From contig PWMM01000059.1 of NCBI GenBank assembly GCA_003558195.1, positions 1-8,955 of the forward strand: a stretch of 8,955 nucleotides of DNA, read 5' to 3'. The notes under the pieces are model-generated. The model was not told where the DNA came from and did not search any database. It saw only the letters and a list, made by a program, of their open reading frames with translations. The translations under genes were made by a program, and so were the position numbers. How positions within the stretch are numbered: position 1 is the first letter of the stretch; the number at the start of each line of letters is the position of its first letter. Positions 5,951-8,955 of the stretch are shown here, piece after piece. Source of the stretch: Syntrophomonadaceae bacterium. Lineage in GTDB: Bacteria > Bacillota > Dethiobacteria > DTU022.

Positions 5951-6991
5951 TTAACCATTGCCCCTGGTCATGTTTTCCTGGGCTCGCAGCTCATTAAGGC
6001 GGGCCAGGCCACCGTTTACCTGCAGGTAATCATAATGATCCCTACAATTGTAGATGTTTTCTTCCAGGAAAGCTCTAAACTTTTCTTCATCTTTCTCAGC
6101 TTCCAACCAGGCTTTAAGGTGATCCTCGTCTGTAAAATACTCATAGGCCATATTGGAAGGAAAGGCGCCATAGGGAACCTCAATAACAGCATCAACCAGG
6201 TAGTAAGGGATAACCGTAGCATGAGGAGCACTCCTGATTTCATCATTATGAATGAGCTTCTCTGTAGTAATGATTAGTTTTTTTGCCGCCCGGGCCAGGT
6301 CGAAATCAGAAACGGCAATCCCTTTAACCTGGCAGTTGCCGTAGACATCGCTGCTGTGCACATGAATGGCCGCTACATCAGGATAAAGAGCCGGGACAGC
6401 GGCATATTTCTTGCCGGTAAAAGGGCAGGGTATTTCTACTGCTGCACTGTGAGTAATGGTCTCTGTCCCCAGCAGACTGCGCGCCGGCAAAAAAGATAAA
6501 CCCATGGCTGCTGCTTTAAAGCGCCAGGCCAGGGTGGCATTGCTCCATTCAGTAGACTGGACCGCACCGCTTTCAAAGGCTCTGCGGGAAATTTTAGAAA
6601 GCCCGCGGGCTTCTAAACCTACTATGTAAGCTGCGTCACAACGGTTAATACAATTACCGGCAACTAGGATTTGCATATCATGGGTAGAAGTATGACCTGC
6701 AAAACCGAGGTTCTTTTTATTTTGTCGTACAATTTCATGCAGTATTGCTGCAGGGATCCGGTTGCTGCCAAAACCTCCTGAGGCAAAATAGTCGCCGTCA
6801 TGAATATAATTTGCCACCGCTTCTTTTACGGTTGTGGTTTTATCAACCATTTGCCGTGTTTTTTGCCTGAAACAGTCCCTGGCTTCATCAGCATCCGGGT
6901 TACTAAAGAGCTCCCTTGTGCCCACTTTAATATATTTAACATCCTGCTCGTGGTAATTGAAATAACCAGGCTCCTTATTAGACATGTTCAT
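5951..6991 (-). CDS. CoA-transferase subunit A (GctA-like, family I)
   Basis: This 346-residue alpha subunit pairs with the adjacent subunit B. Landmarks are VKEAVANYIHDGDYFASGG (55-73) with GGFGSNRIP (72-80), the GHTSTHDMQILVAG region (99-112), YPDVAAIHVHSSDVYGNCQ (203-221), the LIITTEKLI strand (239-247) and VPYGAFPSNMAYEYFTDEDH (272-291), all typical of GctA. About 50 residues precede the first fold motif. The C-terminal helix region (290-340) is charged. ATG at 6991 is used, five bases from GGAGGT; a second ATG at 6985 is eleven bases away and equally possible, changing only two residues. This is the first gene of the minus-strand acyl-CoA cluster and faces the divergent region before ctpA. 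No convincing sigma-A or sigma-54 promoter was found upstream by eye. Confidence 0.88.
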   Translation of the reverse strand: MNMSNKEPGYFNYHEQDVKYIKVGTRELFSNPDADEARDCFRQKTRQMVDKTTTVKEAVANYIHDGDYFASGGFGSNRIPAAILHEIVRQNKKNLGFAGHTSTHDMQILVAGNCINRCDAAYIVGLEARGLSKISRRAFESGAVQSTEWSNATLAWRFKAAAMGLSFLPARSLLGTETITHSAAVEIPCPFTGKKYAAVPALYPDVAAIHVHSSDVYGNCQVKGIAVSDFDLARAAKKLIITTEKLIHNDEIRSAPHATVIPYYLVDAVIEVPYGAFPSNMAYEYFTDEDHLKAWLEAEKDEEKFRAFLEENIYNCRDHYDYLQVNGGLARLNELRAQENMTRGNG

Positions 6992-7143
6992 TCATACCTC
7001 CAAAAGGGCATCGATATTGATAAAAAAGTTGCCTTTAAATATAAATTCTAGGCCTGTTTGTATTAATACTGTTTTTCTATAAAAAATCCTTGTTTATTAA
7101 TGATAAATTATTTTCTGCCGGTTAAATAGCCTCTTCATTATGC

Positions 7144-7166
7144 TTAAGTAAATACTTAACTTACTT
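7144..7166. repeat. 16-bp palindrome with an extra half-site (operator candidate)
   Basis: TTAAGTAAATACTTAA (7144-7159) has perfect 7-base arms around AA. A third copy of the half-site, TTACTT at 7161-7166, makes a second overlapping inverted pair with AAGTAA at 7147-7152. It lies about 150 bases upstream of gctA and about 50 bases upstream of the ctpA -35 box, so it could serve either gene. This is the arrangement expected for a dimeric regulator, but no specific regulator can be named. Confidence 0.45.
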
Positions 7167-7207
7167 CGCTTCTGTCCATCCTGAAAAAATCCTAGCGCTA
7201 CAGTGAT

Positions 7208-7236
7208 TTGATTATCCTGGTCATCATTGTTAGAAT
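7208..7236 (+). promoter_or_regulatory. Sigma-A-type promoter for ctpA
   Basis: TTGATT (7208-7213) and TAGAAT (7231-7236) are separated by exactly 17 bases. Each hexamer matches consensus in most positions, including the key TTGA and the final T. Transcription would start near 7243 and give a leader of about 100 bases before the ATG at 7346. Confidence 0.6.
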
Positions 7237-7245
7237 TAGATCAGC

Positions 7246-7299
7246 ACAAGCTTGTACATGGAATGACAATGCTATTCAGCAAGCTCATAAAGCTTGCTG
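7246..7299 (+). promoter_or_regulatory. ctpA leader hairpin with an upstream palindrome (possible attenuator)
   Basis: CAGCAAGCT (7277-7285) and AGCTTGCTG (7291-7299) form a perfect 9-bp stem with the loop CATAA. TTTTAT follows, a short U-tract for a weak terminator. Upstream, the palindrome ACAAGCTTGT (7246-7255) shares the AAGCTT core and can pair instead with either arm of the hairpin. The predicted transcript begins just before the palindrome. The structure is certain as sequence; its regulatory role is inference. Confidence 0.45.
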
Positions 7300-7345
7300 T
7301 TTTATGTCGACTGTATTCTTATCAGCGGAAAGTGAGGAATGTTTG

Positions 7346-8746
7346 ATGATTAAAAGAAATATTTTGTTAGTTGTCCTGGTAGTGTTAATCACTAATGTTT
7401 TGACTTTTTTTGGGGCCAGAACAATAGGATCCGGACCAGGCGAAGCCGGGATAGATAATGCTTCTGATGGACTTAATGATGATTTGCTGATCATGGAAGA
7501 AGTAATAAATCTTCTTGAAGCAGAACATTTAGAAGAAATAGATCGCAACAAGCTTTTACACGGTGCTTTCGAAGGGATAATCAAGACCCTGGACGATCCG
7601 GAAGCAAACTACCTGGCCAGTGAAGAATACGAAAACCTGATGGTGCAAACCAGGGGTACATATGGTGGAGTGGGTATTGAGGTATTCATTGATGGCGATT
7701 ATGTGACCATCATTTCTCCCATATCCGGAACTCCTGGTGAAGCGGTAGGACTGGTTTCCGGAGATCGCATTATTTCTGTGGACGGCATAAACCTGGTTGG
7801 TGAAGACTTAAGTAAAGCTGTTGAATTAATGCGCGGGGAACCCGGGACCGATTTGGAATTAGAAATTGAACGCCTTGGAGTTGATAAAACCCTGATGTTC
7901 GAGATAACCAGGGAAAAAATTGAACTTGATACCGTTGAATACGAAATGTTAAGTGATCGTCTTGGTTACATAAAAATTTCAAACTTTGCCGAAACAACTG
8001 CGCAAGAATTTGAAACCGCCCTGGACCTTTTAAAACAGGAAAACATGGAAGCTTTAATCATTGACCTCAGGAATAACCCTGGAGGCTTACTTAAAGCAGC
8101 AGTAAAAATTGCCGATCTGCTGATCCCGGAAGGACCAATTACACACATTGAAGATCGGGAAAGGATCGTGGAAACTCACTATTCAAATCAAGAAGGGCTT
8201 GATATCGCCATGGCCGCACTGGTGAATGGAGCCAGCAGCAGCGCTTCAGAAATCTTAGCCGGAGCGCTCCAGGATACCGGTTCTGCCACTATTATCGGAA
8301 CCCAGACTTTTGGCAAAGCTTCTGTGCAGACCATTCAACCTTTGAGTGACGGTGGGGCCTTACGCTTTACAGTAGCACATTATCAAACCCCTGATGGAAG
8401 AGTTATCCATGAAGAGGGCCTCGAACCGGACTTTAAAGTCGAACCACCGGAGATAGTAAAGCTGGCTAGTGAACCAATCAGCATTGATCTAAGACGGGGA
8501 GATGAAAAAGAAGAAGTAGAAACCTTGCAAAAACTGCTCATTGAATTTGGCTACTTTGAAGAAGAAGTGAATGGAACATTTGATCAAGCAACCGAAGAGG
8601 CCCTGGAACAATTTCAGGCAGACCACGATCTCTATGTAACCGGTGAAATGAGTGAAATGGTTGTTCGTAAATTCCACGAAAAAATAGAAGCTTTAAGAAA
8701 AGAAGACGATCGCAAGATGGAAAAAGCCATCGAGTTGTTACAGTAA
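7346..8746 (+). CDS. ctpA: C-terminal processing peptidase (S41/CtpA family) with peptidoglycan-binding tail
   Basis: This 466-residue envelope protease is anchored by a single N-terminal membrane segment (residues 5-23, ILLVVLVVLITNVLTFFG), with the rest outside the cytoplasm. A PDZ domain lies at about 104-178, containing GGVGIEV, PGEAVGLVSGDRIISVDG and LMRGEPGT. The S41 catalytic core follows at 205-365: LGYIKISNF, IIDLRNNPGGLL, then NGASSSASE with the predicted nucleophile Ser299 and TFGKAS with general base Lys324, exactly 25 residues apart as in CtpB-type enzymes. A PG_binding_1 domain at about 385-445 (LQKLLIEFGYF, VNGTFDQATEEALEQFQ) should tether it to the wall. The ATG at 7346 has GAGG eight bases upstream; an in-frame extension to 7208 lacks a ribosome site and precedes the signal anchor. 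It has its own promoter and terminator. Partners such as ftsEX are not in the window. Confidence 0.93.
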   Translation: MIKRNILLVVLVVLITNVLTFFGARTIGSGPGEAGIDNASDGLNDDLLIMEEVINLLEAEHLEEIDRNKLLHGAFEGIIKTLDDPEANYLASEEYENLMVQTRGTYGGVGIEVFIDGDYVTIISPISGTPGEAVGLVSGDRIISVDGINLVGEDLSKAVELMRGEPGTDLELEIERLGVDKTLMFEITREKIELDTVEYEMLSDRLGYIKISNFAETTAQEFETALDLLKQENMEALIIDLRNNPGGLLKAAVKIADLLIPEGPITHIEDRERIVETHYSNQEGLDIAMAALVNGASSSASEILAGALQDTGSATIIGTQTFGKASVQTIQPLSDGGALRFTVAHYQTPDGRVIHEEGLEPDFKVEPPEIVKLASEPISIDLRRGDEKEEVETLQKLLIEFGYFEEEVNGTFDQATEEALEQFQADHDLYVTGEMSEMVVRKFHEKIEALRKEDDRKMEKAIELLQ

Positions 8747-8800
8747 AATTTGAACAGGCAATCTTATGAATAACTTCCGCAACCTCTAACGGTATAACAG

Positions 8801-8864
8801 AAAAGCGGCCGAAAAAGCAGGTCATCTCTGACCTTAATTATCAGTCTTTTTTGGCCGCTTTTTT
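8801..8864 (+). terminator. Intrinsic terminator after ctpA with nested hairpin
   Basis: AAAAGCGGCC (8801-8810) pairs perfectly with GGCCGCTTTT (8853-8862), giving a 10-bp outer stem that runs into a T6 tract (8859-8864). Inside it a second hairpin forms from AGGTCA (8819-8824), loop TCTC and TGACCT (8829-8834). It begins 54 bases after the ctpA stop. With A-tracts on the other side it may also stop minus-strand transcription arriving from the right. Confidence 0.85.
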
Positions 8865-8942
8865 AAATTTTGAGCTCATCATAAATGCCTGGTACTTGTT
8901 AAACAGGCCTGCTTCTGCTAAGATCTGATCGAAAGAAAACTG
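8841..8942 (-). other. Possible C-terminal coding fragment or remnant converging on ctpA
   Basis: On the minus strand an open stretch of 33 codons ends at TGA (8843-8841), followed in frame by TAA. It encodes a protein-like sequence beginning QFSFDQILAEAGLFNKYQ and ending in a lysine-rich KKAAKKD. It overlaps one arm of the ctpA terminator. In the same frame a TAG stands at 8945-8943, so the stretch is not open to the window edge. A neighbouring frame is open to the edge and ends with TAA at 8901-8899 after SGVVAVFFRSDLSRSRPV. Either frame could be the end of a real gene, or a frameshift could join them. I do not recognise a family. Confidence 0.2.
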
Positions 8943-8955
8943 CTACAACGCCTGA

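Larger units (their letters stand above)
6992..7345. other. Divergent intergenic region between gctA and ctpA
   Basis: About 354 AT-rich bases carry no convincing gene. They contain a plus-strand promoter and leader hairpin for ctpA, the 16-bp palindrome at 7144-7159, and shorter palindromes at 7060-7069 (GTATTAATAC) and 7193-7200 (TAGCGCTA). The gctA leader side, about 7000-7130, is very AT-rich with several -10-like hexamers but no well-spaced -35 partner, so the gctA promoter is not assigned. Confidence 0.6.

Noticed and set aside
6992..7130. A sigma-54 or sigma-A promoter for gctA.
   Set aside because: No GG-N10-GC element was seen, and the AT-rich -10-like hexamers lack a well-spaced -35 box; TGGACA-18-TATTTA at about 7148-7177 is too weak to annotate.
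7208..7345. A 46-residue N-terminal extension of the S41 peptidase, including an in-frame ATG at 7304.
   Set aside because: This stretch covers the promoter and leader hairpin, has no ribosome site, and would place about 46 residues before the membrane anchor. The ATG at 7346 has GAGG at eight bases.
1..8955. High frequency of CCTGG on coding strands (seen as CCAGG on the plus strand over the minus-strand genes), considered as a Chi-like or methylation motif.
   Set aside because: Most cases arise from a codon ending in C, then CTG, then a codon starting with G, so codon context explains them. A count against a codon-shuffled control would be needed to claim more.
1..8955. CRISPR arrays, tRNA or rRNA genes, insertion sequences and attachment sites.
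   Set aside because: No regularly spaced repeats, cloverleaf signals, transposase genes or long terminal inverted repeats were seen.

Overview
The window looks like chromosomal DNA from an anaerobic, acyl-CoA-metabolising Clostridia-type Firmicute (Peptococcaceae or Syntrophomonadaceae-like). The reasons are moderate GC, strong GGAGG ribosome binding sites, frequent GTG and TTG starts, sigma-A-type promoters, and gene families typical of that group: a MoeA-like protein with a cysteine tail, XdhC, a GctAB-type CoA-transferase, 3-hydroxybutyryl-CoA dehydrogenase, PPC/DUF296 proteins, a DUF815 ATPase and an S41 peptidase with a peptidoglycan-binding tail. The genus cannot be fixed from this sequence alone.

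Layout. Everything from position 1 to 6991 is read on the minus strand, so transcription runs right to left. The first block in that direction is a GctA-like and GctB-like CoA-transferase pair, a DUF815-type AAA+ ATPase, a small DUF5362-like membrane protein and a PPC/DUF296 protein. Gaps here are only 23-64 bases, which suggests one transcript. A 212-base gap with two inverted repeats follows. Next come 3-hydroxybutyryl-CoA dehydrogenase (hbd) and a second PPC/DUF296 protein. After a 173-base gap containing a perfect TTGACA-17-TATAAT promoter comes a MoeA-like molybdopterin-binding protein. Its stop codon abuts the start of an xdhC-type gene that runs off the left edge.

On the right, a 354-base divergent intergenic region separates gctA from a plus-strand ctpA-like S41 peptidase. 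It holds a 16-bp palindrome, a TTGATT-17-TAGAAT promoter and a leader hairpin. A strong intrinsic terminator follows ctpA. A short open stretch on the minus strand overlaps that terminator and may be the end of a converging gene or a remnant.

How the genes may work together. CoA-transferase plus hydroxyacyl-CoA dehydrogenase points to activation and oxidation of a carboxylic acid as its CoA thioester; the substrate cannot be read from sequence. The MoeA-like and XdhC pair points to maturation of a molybdenum hydroxylase that is probably encoded beyond the left edge. The least explained part is the ATPase, membrane protein and PPC proteins placed in the acyl-CoA cluster. The ctpA gene is an independent envelope-protease unit.
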